Below, in pieces: positions 36,184 to 45,461 of a DNA stretch of 51,008 nt. Under the pieces are notes generated by a model. It had not been told where the DNA came from. It saw only the letters and a program-made list of their open reading frames with translations, and searched no databases. This stretch comes from Lachnospiraceae bacterium. Lineage in GTDB: Bacteria > Bacillota > Clostridia > Lachnospirales > Lachnospiraceae. The DNA lies in contig JAFTPO010000038.1 of assembly GCA_017463225.1 (NCBI GenBank), positions 1 through 51,008 of the forward strand, read 5' to 3'. Positions within the stretch are counted from its first letter, which is position 1. The number at the start of each line of letters is the position of its first letter. The translations under genes were made by a program, and so were the position numbers.

Positions 36184-37944
36184 TTGAGAAAAGGCGATAT
36201 ATGTGAGGGTATAATTACAGGCTACGACTTTCCAAACAAGGGAAGCTTAAAGGTAGAGGATAGAAAGGTAACCATAAAGGGTGCTTTGGAGGGACAGAAG
36301 GTTAGGTATATGGTTACCAAGAGAAAGAGCGGAATGGCTGAGGGCAGATTGTTAGAGGTTTTAGAGCCATCACCTATGGAGGATGTGGAGCCTAGCTGTC
36401 CATATTTCGGGCAGTGTGGTGGCTGTGCATACCAGACTATGTCCTATGACAATCAGCTTAAGCTTAAGGAGAAGATGGTAAAGAAGCTTTTGACACCTGT
36501 TATTAATAAAAGCTTTCAGGAGATAGCCGGCTGTCAGGACAAAACCATAGATGATGTGTGGGAGGGAATATTAGGTTCACCAATTCACACAGGCTACAGA
36601 AATAAGATGGAGTATACCTTTGGAGATGAATTTAAGGATGGTCCTATGTCTCTTGGCTTACACAAGAAGGGAAACTTCTATGACATATTAAATGTGTCAG
36701 GCTGTGAGATTACGAAGAAGGAGTGGAGTCAGATAGTGGACTACACCCTGCAGTATTTTAAGGAGCAAAAGGTTCCATTCTATCACAAGATGAGACATGA
36801 GGGAGTCTTAAGAAATCTTGTGGTAAGACAGTCCTATGCCACTGGAGAATTCCTTATAAATCTGGTTACCACTACTCAGTGGGAGAAGTATGGATTTGAT
36901 ATGGACGAAAATGGTGAAAAGACTTCGGCCCTTGAGAATATAGCAGTGCTTAAGGGTTACGTGGAAGGCTTGGTTAAATTGGCAGATACGCCGGATTTTG
37001 ACGCAACCATAGCAGGTATACTGTACACAGAAAATGACAGCTTAGGAGATGTTGTTCAAAGCGACCAAACAATGTGTCTGTATGGTAAGGACTACATCAT
37101 AGAGGAGGTAATGGGGCTTAAATTTAAGGTGTCACCATTCTCCTTCTTCCAGACCAACACCAAGGGCTGCGAGGTGCTCTACACCAAAGCGAGAGAGTAC
37201 ATAATGTCTATGGAGAGTATGGAGGGCGGAAGCGGCAAGATCGTCTTCGACCTTTACAGTGGAACAGGAACCATCGCCCAGATGATGTCACCGGCAGCGG
37301 GAAAGGTTATCGGAATAGAGATAGTAGAGGAAGCAGTTGAGGCAGCCAAGGAGAACGCTAAGCTTAACGGACTTGCTAACTGTGAATTTATAGCAGGTGA
37401 CGTGCTTAAGGCCATCGACCTGGTTGAGGACAAGCCAGACGTGATAATCCTAGACCCACCACGTGATGGAATCAATCCTAAGGCACTTGATAAGATACTT
37501 AATTTTGGCGTTAAGGAGATGGTTTATATAAGCTGCAAGCCAAGTAGCTTGACCAGAGACTTAGAGGTAATAACAGCCAGAGGATATAAGGTAGAGAAGA
37601 TTTGTGCAGTGGACCAGTTTCCGAGAACTAATCATTGTGAGACGGTAGTTCTTTTGTCCCAACAAAAACCGGATGATGTAATTGAGGTTGAAATTGAATT
37701 AGATGAGCTGGATTTGACTTCGGCTGAGAGTAAGGCGACTTATAAGGAAATTCAGGAATATGTGCTGAAGGAGCATGGTTTGAAAGTTTCTAATCTGTAT
37801 ATTTCACAGGTAAAAAGAAAGTGTGGAATAGAGGTTGGGGAGAATTATAATCTTCCGAAATCAGAGGATAGCAGACAACCTCAGTGTCCGGTGGAGAAGG
37901 AAAAGGCGATAAAGGATGCGCTGGAGCATTTTGGGATGGTATAG
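36184..37944 (+). CDS. rlmD: 23S rRNA (uracil-5-)-methyltransferase with C-terminal extension
   Basis: The 586-residue protein methylates uracil C5 in 23S rRNA (RumA/RlmCD family). It has a TRAM domain (1-60), a 4Fe-4S motif ('CPYFGQCGGCAYQ', Cys72, 78, 81), the SAM domain ('VFDLYSGTGTIAQMM', 'IILDPPRDGINPKAL') and the catalytic Cys451 ('YISCKPSSLTRDL'). The family normally ends soon after the motif seen here as 'NHCETVVLLS' (about 483-492). About 90 further residues follow ('YKEIQEYVLKEHGLKVSNLY', 'CGIEVGENYNLPKSED', 'PVEKEKAIKDALEHFGM') with different codon use, an extension known from element-linked copies. This fits insertion of a mobile element at the rlmD 3' end that supplied a new tail. 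It starts with TTG after GAGGTAAGGG. Confidence 0.93.
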   Translation: MRKGDICEGIITGYDFPNKGSLKVEDRKVTIKGALEGQKVRYMVTKRKSGMAEGRLLEVLEPSPMEDVEPSCPYFGQCGGCAYQTMSYDNQLKLKEKMVKKLLTPVINKSFQEIAGCQDKTIDDVWEGILGSPIHTGYRNKMEYTFGDEFKDGPMSLGLHKKGNFYDILNVSGCEITKKEWSQIVDYTLQYFKEQKVPFYHKMRHEGVLRNLVVRQSYATGEFLINLVTTTQWEKYGFDMDENGEKTSALENIAVLKGYVEGLVKLADTPDFDATIAGILYTENDSLGDVVQSDQTMCLYGKDYIIEEVMGLKFKVSPFSFFQTNTKGCEVLYTKAREYIMSMESMEGGSGKIVFDLYSGTGTIAQMMSPAAGKVIGIEIVEEAVEAAKENAKLNGLANCEFIAGDVLKAIDLVEDKPDVIILDPPRDGINPKALDKILNFGVKEMVYISCKPSSLTRDLEVITARGYKVEKICAVDQFPRTNHCETVVLLSQQKPDDVIEVEIELDELDLTSAESKATYKEIQEYVLKEHGLKVSNLYISQVKRKCGIEVGENYNLPKSEDSRQPQCPVEKEKAIKDALEHFGMV

Positions 37945-37956
37945 AGAGGTGAGCAC

Positions 37957-38202
37957 ATGGCATTAAATTATACGGTATATCAGTATGATGACAGTAGGAA
38001 TGCGGTTGTTATGACGGATATGGATGGCAAGGAGCTTGTAATTGACTGTGATAGGGCAGAGGCACAGGTCGTATTTGATGAGCCGAAGGATGCAGGGATT
38101 CTTGCCAGACTTGCGAGGAAAGAGCCAGCAAGTTATGTGAGTATTGCAATGCGTCCGGGTGGATTGCAGGATTATGTGGATGTGTGGAATGAGTTGAATT
38201 GA
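37957..38202 (+). CDS. Small protein, DUF6061-like
   Basis: The 81-residue protein 'MALNYTVYQYDDSRNAVVMTDMDGKELVIDCDRAEAQ...' has a beta-rich N-terminal half and ends 'PASYVSIAMRPGGLQDYVDVWNEL'. It resembles the short DUF6061-type proteins found on Clostridia mobile elements; the match is from pattern only. GAGAGGTGAG precedes the ATG. It lies 12 bases after rlmD and 13 bases before the HEPN gene, so it could be read from the rlmD transcript. No function is known. Confidence 0.6.
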   Translation: MALNYTVYQYDDSRNAVVMTDMDGKELVIDCDRAEAQVVFDEPKDAGILARLARKEPASYVSIAMRPGGLQDYVDVWNELN

Positions 38203-38215
38203 GGTGTAGCGTTTT

Positions 38216-39556
38216 ATGGTGAATGCTAATAGTACGGTTGTAAATGGTATCATTAAAACTGATAAGGGCAATGTTACTTTTTATGGTGAAAATTTTAAAT
38301 TTACTTTTATGAATGCAGATACTAAGGAAGAACTTGTTCTTGATGTTGATGAAAATGGGTATATTTGGGGGAGAACATACGAAGGTAAAGTAATTGCAAT
38401 ATATGCTAAGAGAAGCATCAAAATAAAAGAGACAAGGGTCTTGAATACATGGAATTATATAATCTCAAAATTTGAGGGTATATCTAAAGAAAGCATAAAG
38501 ACATTTAAGGGCATTAGATTTAAAAACGGTGCAATTCGAACAATACATCCATGTAACGCTTTACATGAGGATTTTGAGAAATCTAAAGACGGGATATTGG
38601 CATATCGTATAGAAAATGATAGTAAATGTTATTCGATTAATGTAGGCAATGAAACAGTAAGTTGGAAATTTGGCTCTGAAATAAATCAAAGAATGTCGAT
38701 AGAGGAAGGCGAGTCTTTATCCAATGGAAATGCATTGTTAGACATATTGTTTGATAATCATCAAGGCTATAAAACATTTTATGATTGGTACGGATATGTG
38801 TGCGATTTTTGTGCTTTTTTGACATTTAGGAATAACATATGTTTTGAGAAAATTTTTCTTTTAAGGGAAACTCCATACAATGTAAATGAGGCATTTGCTG
38901 AGTGTTATGTAAAGATTGAAGGCGAGGCGTCTATAAGGAAGTTTGTTAATATTATTCCAATTTCATATATTGACAATAATGTGTTTAAAGAGATTGTTAT
39001 GAATATTCTTAAGCAAGACAAAAAACATAAAGGTCTACCTATATTTATTGCCCCTAGGGATGATAGAGATGCTATAATTATGGATGTGGGTAAGATAAGA
39101 AATATATGTTCTGCTTTAGAAATGGAGCTGGATTTAGGTGGGGTACATTTAGCATCAAGCCCTAATATGGATGTACTCATAAAAAACGTCAAAAAGTATG
39201 TAAAGGAACATCGTGATGGGAAGGAACCATTGTCTTCAAAAACATATGACTATATTTTTGGGAACATTTCCCATTGGGATCAGCCTTTGGCAGAAAGAGC
39301 ATATAATGCATGGAAACAGCATGAAGATAAGATGCAACCTTTATTAAAACTGTATAGTATTGATATTGACCAAGAAAAAATAGAGATGTTTGTTAAAGCA
39401 AGAAATAATATTACTCATAACGGTTTTACCGGGATGGATGAAGATGTGGCAAATACCGCGTTTGTGTTGATAGGATTAGTTTATTGTTGTGCATTAACAA
39501 GAATTAAAGTATCAACAGAATTAATCAAAGATATTATGGGAAGAAGATTTTTTTAA
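38216..39556 (+). CDS. HEPN-domain abortive-infection protein, ApeA-like
   Basis: The 446-residue protein has a beta-rich N-terminal region (about 1-190), a middle region, and a C-terminal helical domain with the HEPN ribonuclease motif 'KARNNITHNGF' (Arg396 to His401, the R-x4-H signature). The layout matches ApeA, an anti-phage HEPN protein whose N-terminal domain is thought to sense infection. When triggered, such proteins are expected to cleave RNA and arrest the cell. Type III restriction-modification genes follow 71 bases later with no clear terminator between. The match to ApeA is by architecture and motif; sequence identity is unknown to me. GAGGTG lies eight bases before the ATG. Confidence 0.75.
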   Translation: MVNANSTVVNGIIKTDKGNVTFYGENFKFTFMNADTKEELVLDVDENGYIWGRTYEGKVIAIYAKRSIKIKETRVLNTWNYIISKFEGISKESIKTFKGIRFKNGAIRTIHPCNALHEDFEKSKDGILAYRIENDSKCYSINVGNETVSWKFGSEINQRMSIEEGESLSNGNALLDILFDNHQGYKTFYDWYGYVCDFCAFLTFRNNICFEKIFLLRETPYNVNEAFAECYVKIEGEASIRKFVNIIPISYIDNNVFKEIVMNILKQDKKHKGLPIFIAPRDDRDAIIMDVGKIRNICSALEMELDLGGVHLASSPNMDVLIKNVKKYVKEHRDGKEPLSSKTYDYIFGNISHWDQPLAERAYNAWKQHEDKMQPLLKLYSIDIDQEKIEMFVKARNNITHNGFTGMDEDVANTAFVLIGLVYCCALTRIKVSTELIKDIMGRRFF

Positions 39557-39627
39557 ATAAAATGAAGGTATATTTTCTTGTATTAGGATGCGTTGTATAG
39601 ACATATTAAAATGGAAGGAGCAAAACA

Positions 39628-41583
39628 ATGATTAGAGATATTATGATGGCAAATGAAGCAGTAACGCCTAACCAAAGAGAAATGGAAATACTACAGGAAT
39701 ATTTTCCAAGTTGCTTTCATTCCGACGGATCATTTGATTTAACTCGCTTTTCCGAGTTTCTAAAGGATAAAGTAAATGTTACAAAGGAAGGTTATGAACT
39801 GAAATTTTTAGGTAAAAATTATGCAAGGATGCTTGCATCGTTAGATACTGAAACAGTTATTGTTCCTGATGATGCTCATAACAGCAAGCCTGAAAATATT
39901 AACAGTGAAAATGTTTATATCAGTGGAGATAACCTTGATGGTTTGAAACACTTATTAAAGTCATACTCAGGAAAAATTAAATGTATTTACATAGATCCAC
40001 CTTATAATACGGGTACTGATGGATTTGTTTATAATGATAAGTTTAATTTTACAATTGATGTTTTAATGGAAAAATTGAGTGTTTCAGAAGAACAAGCGCA
40101 GCATATTTTAGATTTAACTACAAGAGGTAGTTCATCTCATTCAGCATGGTTGATGTTTATGTACCCAAGATTACAACTTGCAAGACAATTACTATCCTAC
40201 GATGGGGCAATTTTTATATCAATAGATTTTAATGAACTATCCAATTTAAAACTTATATGCAATGATATATTTGGTGAAGAAAATTGTATTGGCTGTATAG
40301 CAAACATTAATAATCCCAAAGGACGCTCAGATGATAAATATTTTGCTACAGCACATGAATATATACTTGTCTATAAGCGTAAAGAAACTGTTATCAATGC
40401 TTTTGATGCGGAAGAAAAAGTATTAAAAAGATATCGGGAACAGGATTCCAATGGTAAAAAATATAGATTGATAGATTTGAGAAAAACTGGCGATGCAGAT
40501 TTGCGAAGTGACAGAGAGGAAATGTTTTATCCATTCTATTATAACGAACGAACTAAAAATTTGATTCTTGGCGAAAAAGGACTTGATGCACCAGAAGGAT
40601 ATATAACGATAGTCCCTATGAAAACAGCAACTATAGAGGGACGATGGAGATGGGGGCATGATGATGAGGCTATGCAAGAAGGATTTAAAAATCTTGTAGC
40701 ACAGTACATGCCTCAGAAAAAACAATGGAGTATTTTTGAAAAGGATTATCTCGATGAAGATGAAGGTGTAACGCCTACTACAGTATGGAATTTTAAAGAT
40801 GTAAATAGCGAGCGTGGAACAGAAACATTCACGAATTTAGGATTTGAAAAAGAAGTATTTCCAAAGCCCAAACCTGTGGGAACTATTGAACGAATACTGA
40901 AAATTGGAACTAATGATAATGATATTGTTTTAGATTTTTTTTCTGGTTCTGCAACCACTGCACATGCTGTCATGAACAAACTCATTTGTGATAATAAAAA
41001 GATAAAATATATTCTTGTTCAGTTACAAGAAAAGACAAAGGTTAACAGTGTTGCTGAAAAAAACGGCTACTCTACAATAGATGCAATTGGACAAGAACGT
41101 ATAAAACGTGCAGCGAAAAAATTACGAGAAGAAAATCCTGACACAACTGCTGATCTTGGATTTAAACACTATACTTTGCGTGAAGTCAACCAGACAACAT
41201 TAGACAAAATGGAGTCTTTTGATAATACTGGTTTTATTACTGATACTACAATATACGATGAGTTTGGCGTAAGAACAGTGCTTACAACGTGGCTTGTTCA
41301 TGATAATTATGGTTTTGTAAATAATTGTAAAATGATTGATTTTTCAGGCTACATAGCATATTGGTGTGAAAATCATTTGTATCTCATCAACCCTGGATTG
41401 ACAGAAGAAGCTATCAAAGCCATGATTGAAAAATATAATTTTGAAGGTGAATTCAATCCGCAGAATATAGTTCTCTTTGGTTATAGCTTTAACTATGTTG
41501 AAATGGAGAATTTGAAAACTAATGTAAAGATTTTACGAGATTCAGAGAAGAATTTAAAAATCAATCTAGATATCAGATATTAA
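39628..41583 (+). CDS. Type III restriction-modification methyltransferase (Mod)
   Basis: The 651-residue protein is the modification and recognition subunit of a Type III system and methylates adenine N6. Motif order is that of the beta class: 'CIYIDPPYNTGTDGFVYND' (catalytic DPPY at 123-126) comes before the SAM-binding 'IVLDFFSGSATTAHAVM' (about 432-448). The long middle region between them is the target recognition domain. AAGGAGC precedes the ATG. The gene is followed within 13 bases by res. No repeat tract of the phase-variable kind is seen in it. Confidence 0.95.
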   Translation: MIRDIMMANEAVTPNQREMEILQEYFPSCFHSDGSFDLTRFSEFLKDKVNVTKEGYELKFLGKNYARMLASLDTETVIVPDDAHNSKPENINSENVYISGDNLDGLKHLLKSYSGKIKCIYIDPPYNTGTDGFVYNDKFNFTIDVLMEKLSVSEEQAQHILDLTTRGSSSHSAWLMFMYPRLQLARQLLSYDGAIFISIDFNELSNLKLICNDIFGEENCIGCIANINNPKGRSDDKYFATAHEYILVYKRKETVINAFDAEEKVLKRYREQDSNGKKYRLIDLRKTGDADLRSDREEMFYPFYYNERTKNLILGEKGLDAPEGYITIVPMKTATIEGRWRWGHDDEAMQEGFKNLVAQYMPQKKQWSIFEKDYLDEDEGVTPTTVWNFKDVNSERGTETFTNLGFEKEVFPKPKPVGTIERILKIGTNDNDIVLDFFSGSATTAHAVMNKLICDNKKIKYILVQLQEKTKVNSVAEKNGYSTIDAIGQERIKRAAKKLREENPDTTADLGFKHYTLREVNQTTLDKMESFDNTGFITDTTIYDEFGVRTVLTTWLVHDNYGFVNNCKMIDFSGYIAYWCENHLYLINPGLTEEAIKAMIEKYNFEGEFNPQNIVLFGYSFNYVEMENLKTNVKILRDSEKNLKINLDIRY

Positions 41584-41596
41584 GGAGGTGCAGATT

Positions 41597-44554
41597 TTGG
41601 AACTAATACTTGAACGAGAATTAGACCACCAAAAGAAAGCGGTCGATGCACTTATGTCTGCACTAGACGGTATTTCAATGATTAAGCCTAATCTGTCTTA
41701 TGAAAATCCATCATTTGATAGGACAGAACCTCGCTTGATTCATAATTTGGTGGAAGTTCAAAAAAGCATACGTGCAGATTATCGTGGTTGCCGTGATGAG
41801 GGATCTTATTTAAATCTTGATGTAAAGATGGAAACCGGAACAGGAAAAACATATGTATATACACAGACCATCTATGAAATGCACAAGCGATTTGGCTTTA
41901 ACAAATTTATCATTGCTGTTCCATCCCTTCCAATCAAAGCAGGTACTGCACAGTTTATATCTGATAGCTATGTAAAGCATCATTTTTCTGATGCCTGTGG
42001 ATATAACTGTGATATTGAACTTGGCGTTTTAGAAAGTCCTAAAAAGAAGAAAAAAGGATTTTTAGCTATGCCATCAGCAGTACGTGATTTCGTTACTGGC
42101 TCTTGTCAGAACACAAACAAAATTTATGTATTGCTTGTAAATATGCAACTGTTAACCAATGGTAATATGCTCACGCGATCCGATTATGATTATTTGGTTG
42201 AAGGATTTTATCGTCCATTTGATGCATTAAAAGCTACGAAACCTGTTGTAATTATTGATGAGCCACATCGTTTCTCTAGAGACCAGAAAGCATATAAAGC
42301 TATAGTTGAAGAATTATGTCCACAGATGATTATTCGTTTTGGAGCAACGTTTCCGGAAATATCCGTCGGAACAGGACGTAATAAAGCAATATTCAAGGAT
42401 TTTAATAATCTTGTATATGAGTTGAATGCTTGCGATTCTTTTAATCTTAATTTGATTAAGGGGGTTGCAAAGGAGCATTTTGAACCATTGTCACAAAAAG
42501 AGGAGAAAGTCAAACTGGTTACTGTTGTCTCAAAGACCTCTGCTACTTTTCAGTTTAAAAAGCGTGGTGAAGATACAAAAACCTATATGTTGACTCCAGG
42601 AGATTCTCTCTCTGTTATAGATACTGCTTTTGAGGGAATTACGATATCTGCTATAGGGAAAAATTTTATTGAATTGACAAACGGGCAGACAAAGTTTCAA
42701 GGCGAAGAATTTAATACAGATATTTATTCCTCATCTTATCAGGAGCAGATGTTGAAATTAGCTATTCAGCGTCATTTTGAAACTGAAAGACAGAATTTTT
42801 CGGGTAGACAATTCAAAATAAAAACATTAGCACTTTTCTTTATAGATGATATTTCTTCGTACAGAGAATCAGGGGATGGGAAATCTCCATATCTTAAGGA
42901 AATGTTTGAACGTTTGTTGCTAGAAAATATCAATAATTTGCTGGCAACACTTCCTAGTGCAGAACAAGAATACAGAGATTATCTTGAAGCTAGTGCTACT
43001 AATATTTCTGCTTGTCATGCAGGATATTTTTCGCAAGATAACAGTGATTCAGATGAAGCTATTGCAAATGAAGTAGCAGACATTCTTCATAATAAGAAAG
43101 GCTTGATTTCTCTTCGTAATGCAGATGGAACATACAATACACGAAGATTCTTGTTCTCAAAATGGACATTAAAAGAAGGATGGGACAATCCGAATGTATT
43201 TACTATTGCTAAACTTCGTTCTAGTGGTAGCGAAAACAGTAAACTTCAGGAAGTAGGTCGTGGCTTACGTTTGCCGGTAGATGAAAATGGTAATCGTATT
43301 TCTAATGAAGAATTCAAATTGAACTACATTGTAGATTTTACTGAAGCCGATTTTGCGCAGAGATTAGTTGATGAAATTAACGGAGAAATGCCAGCTGCTA
43401 CTGTTGTATCAAAAGAGGCTTTAGAAAAAGTCGCAAAAGAGCGTCACATGGATACAAATGCACTTGTTATTGAATTGATGACAAAGGGATATATTAATTA
43501 TCAATTAGAAATCAATTCCGAGAAAAGAGAAGCGTTCTTTGCTGATTATCCGGAGTTTACGAGTGGCGTTGGAAGCAATAAAGTTACTGATGTTAATAAG
43601 AATAAAAAAGAAGAAATTCAGATTCGTAAAGCTGTTTACTCTGAACTGAAAGAATTATGGGAAAGTATTAATCATAAATATTATTTATTTTTTGATGTAG
43701 ACCTAACAGACGAAATTCCGAAGGCTTTGCATGATATCTTACGAAAAGGTGGCATCTTTGGTAATGTTACATTATATAGCCACAGGGAAGAGGTTGCTAC
43801 TGCTGGTAATGTCATGGCGGTAAGAGAAGATACAGGAGTGTCGTATTCTATTAAAAGACCAATGGCATATAATGAATTTCTAAAAAGAATCTGTCAGCAA
43901 ACAAGTATTCCAATTGTAGAAATCCACAAAGCGATGTGTGAACTTGCAAACGAAAAACCAAATGGAATCCCTACAGAGTACATTAATGAATACTCGGCTA
44001 CTAATATTGTTTCTGCTTTTGCAGATTGGCGTATAGAGAAAATGCAGACTCGTTTCAAATATACACGCTCTAATCAGCCAGTAACAGAAACGGTTCTGAC
44101 ATATAAGGACGGTACTCCAAGAGAAGTAATAAAACAAGGAAATGTAGGAACAATGTTTGCTGAAGGTACACCTTCTAACAAATATTTATATAATCGAATT
44201 GCTTTTGACTCTCCGCTGGAAAAGGAAAATATCATGACAGATATTGATGAGGTTGTGGTATATGGAAAAATCCCTAAATCCAGTATTGCTATTCCGACTA
44301 TTGTCGGTGAAAATTACAGTCCGGACTTTATGTATGTTGTTAAGCATAAGGACGGCACGAAGGAATTAAATATTGTGGTGGAAACAAAATTAGTAGAAAA
44401 GAAATCAACTCTTCGTGGTACAGAAGATGCCAAGATCAAATGTGCAGAAGCTTTCTTTAAGCAACTTACAATAGATGGATATACGGTTTCATTCCATACA
44501 CAATTAAGCAATAAAAAGGTTAAGCAGATTATTGAAGAAGTAATTTCTGAATGA
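41597..44554 (+). CDS. Type III restriction endonuclease subunit (Res)
   Basis: The 985-residue protein is the translocase-nuclease of the Type III system. Helicase motifs are 'MKMETGTGKTYVYTQ'-type Walker A (written 'METGTGKTY', about 78-86), 'VIIDEPHRF' (DEAD-like box), and 'LQEVGRGLRLPVDENG' (motif VI). The C-terminal PD-(D/E)XK nuclease shows 'SPDFMYV' and 'IVVETKLV'. It needs Mod and two head-to-head sites to cut. I chose the TTG at 41597 because AAGGAGG (41582-41588) lies eight bases upstream; a GTG at 41588 overlaps that site. Confidence 0.95.
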   Translation: MELILERELDHQKKAVDALMSALDGISMIKPNLSYENPSFDRTEPRLIHNLVEVQKSIRADYRGCRDEGSYLNLDVKMETGTGKTYVYTQTIYEMHKRFGFNKFIIAVPSLPIKAGTAQFISDSYVKHHFSDACGYNCDIELGVLESPKKKKKGFLAMPSAVRDFVTGSCQNTNKIYVLLVNMQLLTNGNMLTRSDYDYLVEGFYRPFDALKATKPVVIIDEPHRFSRDQKAYKAIVEELCPQMIIRFGATFPEISVGTGRNKAIFKDFNNLVYELNACDSFNLNLIKGVAKEHFEPLSQKEEKVKLVTVVSKTSATFQFKKRGEDTKTYMLTPGDSLSVIDTAFEGITISAIGKNFIELTNGQTKFQGEEFNTDIYSSSYQEQMLKLAIQRHFETERQNFSGRQFKIKTLALFFIDDISSYRESGDGKSPYLKEMFERLLLENINNLLATLPSAEQEYRDYLEASATNISACHAGYFSQDNSDSDEAIANEVADILHNKKGLISLRNADGTYNTRRFLFSKWTLKEGWDNPNVFTIAKLRSSGSENSKLQEVGRGLRLPVDENGNRISNEEFKLNYIVDFTEADFAQRLVDEINGEMPAATVVSKEALEKVAKERHMDTNALVIELMTKGYINYQLEINSEKREAFFADYPEFTSGVGSNKVTDVNKNKKEEIQIRKAVYSELKELWESINHKYYLFFDVDLTDEIPKALHDILRKGGIFGNVTLYSHREEVATAGNVMAVREDTGVSYSIKRPMAYNEFLKRICQQTSIPIVEIHKAMCELANEKPNGIPTEYINEYSATNIVSAFADWRIEKMQTRFKYTRSNQPVTETVLTYKDGTPREVIKQGNVGTMFAEGTPSNKYLYNRIAFDSPLEKENIMTDIDEVVVYGKIPKSSIAIPTIVGENYSPDFMYVVKHKDGTKELNIVVETKLVEKKSTLRGTEDAKIKCAEAFFKQLTIDGYTVSFHTQLSNKKVKQIIEEVISE

Positions 44555-44567
44555 TACTTCTGAATTG

Positions 44568-44776
44568 AAAAGGTGCGTCACAAAGTGGAGCCATTTTTCA
44601 AAAGGTGTGTCAAAAAGTGGAGCACTTTTATGAAAAGGGTGTCAAAAAGTGACGCACCTTCCAAAGTAGGGAAAACTGTCTTCAAAAAAGGTGCGCCACA
44701 AAGTGGAGCCATTTTTCAAAAGGTGTGCCAAAAAGTGGAGTACTTTTCTCAAAAGTGCGTCAAAAAGTGGCACACC
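44568..44776. repeat. Array of about six ~32-bp imperfectly palindromic repeats
   Basis: Units begin at 44568, 44600, 44633, 44686, 44718 and 44751. The consensus is AAAAGGTGYGYCAMAAAGTG followed by GAGYAYTTTTYTC. Each unit has a palindromic core, GTGYGYCA facing TGGMGCAC around AAAG. Units 1 and 2 (65 bp) are nearly identical to units 4 and 5, with a 118-bp offset, so a dimer was duplicated. There are no unique spacers, so it is not a CRISPR array. It lies directly after res and may be a protein-binding iteron cluster or a recombination substrate. Confidence 0.8.
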
Positions 44777-44815
44777 TATATAAATATCAGGGGTTTTAGG
44801 GGATTTTGCCCCTAA

Positions 44816-44856
44816 CTAGATGCATTTTGCGATGGATATACAAAATGCGTATCTAG
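44816..44856. repeat. 41-bp inverted repeat after the array
   Basis: CTAGAT-GCATTTTG (44816-44829) faces CAAAATGC-GT-ATCTAG (44841-44856) around an 11-base centre. An AGGGG/CCCCT stem (44798-44813) lies just before. The layout resembles a recombinase or regulator site; a scar of an earlier insertion is equally possible. Together with the repeats this fills the 455-base gap between res and the next gene. Confidence 0.6.
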
Positions 44857-45009
44857 CAAAGGACACCTGGAGAAATGTAAGTGACTTAGAGATTTTTTCT
44901 CACCGGAAACATTGCTTTTTTCAGTCCATAGTTGTATCATTAAGACAAGAAATCATAGATGACTTATCGGACGAAAAGATGCAGAAGCGATTATGGAAGG
45001 AGGGAAGCT

Positions 45010-45204
45010 TTGAACAAGGAATTTGAACGCTGCTGCACATTCCTAGCCGAGATGATGGAGAAGTACGGAGCATTGGTTTTGCGAGACATTGCCGTAGAGA
45101 TTCAGTATGAACCGGAGACTTGGTGTGATGATGCAGAGGGAAAAAGACTTCGGTATGAGGCTTATGCGAGAAGATTTCTGAAACAGTTTGAGAAGGCAGC
45201 ATAA
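45010..45204 (+). CDS. Small conserved element protein of unknown function
   Basis: The 64-residue protein is 'MNKEFERCCTFLAEMMEKYG...RLRYEAYARRFLKQFEKAA' when read from the TTG at 45010, with GAAGGAGGG a few bases upstream. Short helical proteins starting with this 'NKEFERCC-FLA-M' pattern are frequent in Lachnospiraceae mobile elements and have no assigned role. A longer frame upstream lacks a binding site. Confidence 0.5.
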   Translation: MNKEFERCCTFLAEMMEKYGALVLRDIAVEIQYEPETWCDDAEGKRLRYEAYARRFLKQFEKAA

Positions 45205-45311
45205 GGATTACCGGCATCCTGCGAGAGTGGGATGTATACATACGATAGAGCGTTCAAAAGCATGCAAATTTATAAGCTAAAAATAATAATATAATGATTA
45301 AATAATGTTTG

Positions 45312-45351
45312 ATCACTTGATTTGTACAAAGTGCAAGTTGGGTGATTTTTT
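45312..45351 (+). terminator. Possible terminator before the RloAB-CBASS operon
   Basis: ATCA-CTTG (45312-45319) can pair with CAAG and TGAT (45334-45346), with unpaired bases, followed by TTTTTT. It would isolate the next operon from upstream transcription. Confidence 0.4.
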
Positions 45352-45402
45352 AATATTTCGATATAAATATACAGTTAAATGAGAGAAAATCACATTTAAT
45401 AG

Positions 45403-45430
45403 TTGATTTCTGCAAAAAACTGTATATAAT
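45403..45430 (+). promoter_or_regulatory. Promoter of the RloAB-CBASS gene run
   Basis: TTGATT (45403-45408) and TATAAT (45425-45430) are separated by 16 bases and lie about 30 bases before the first start codon. Confidence 0.7.
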
Positions 45431-45461
45431 AGAAAGTAGAAAAGAAGGTGAGGTAGCAATC

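Noticed and set aside
44568-44776. CRISPR array
   Set aside because: Repeats directly abut or are duplicated as dimers, there are no unique spacers of constant length, and no cas genes are in the window.
44573-44815. 80-codon open frame through the repeat array
   Set aside because: The peptide is only a translation of the 32-bp repeats.
44820-45026. 68-codon open frame before the small element protein
   Set aside because: It starts inside the 41-bp inverted repeat, has no binding site, and overlaps a better-supported gene. It could be a decayed gene remnant.
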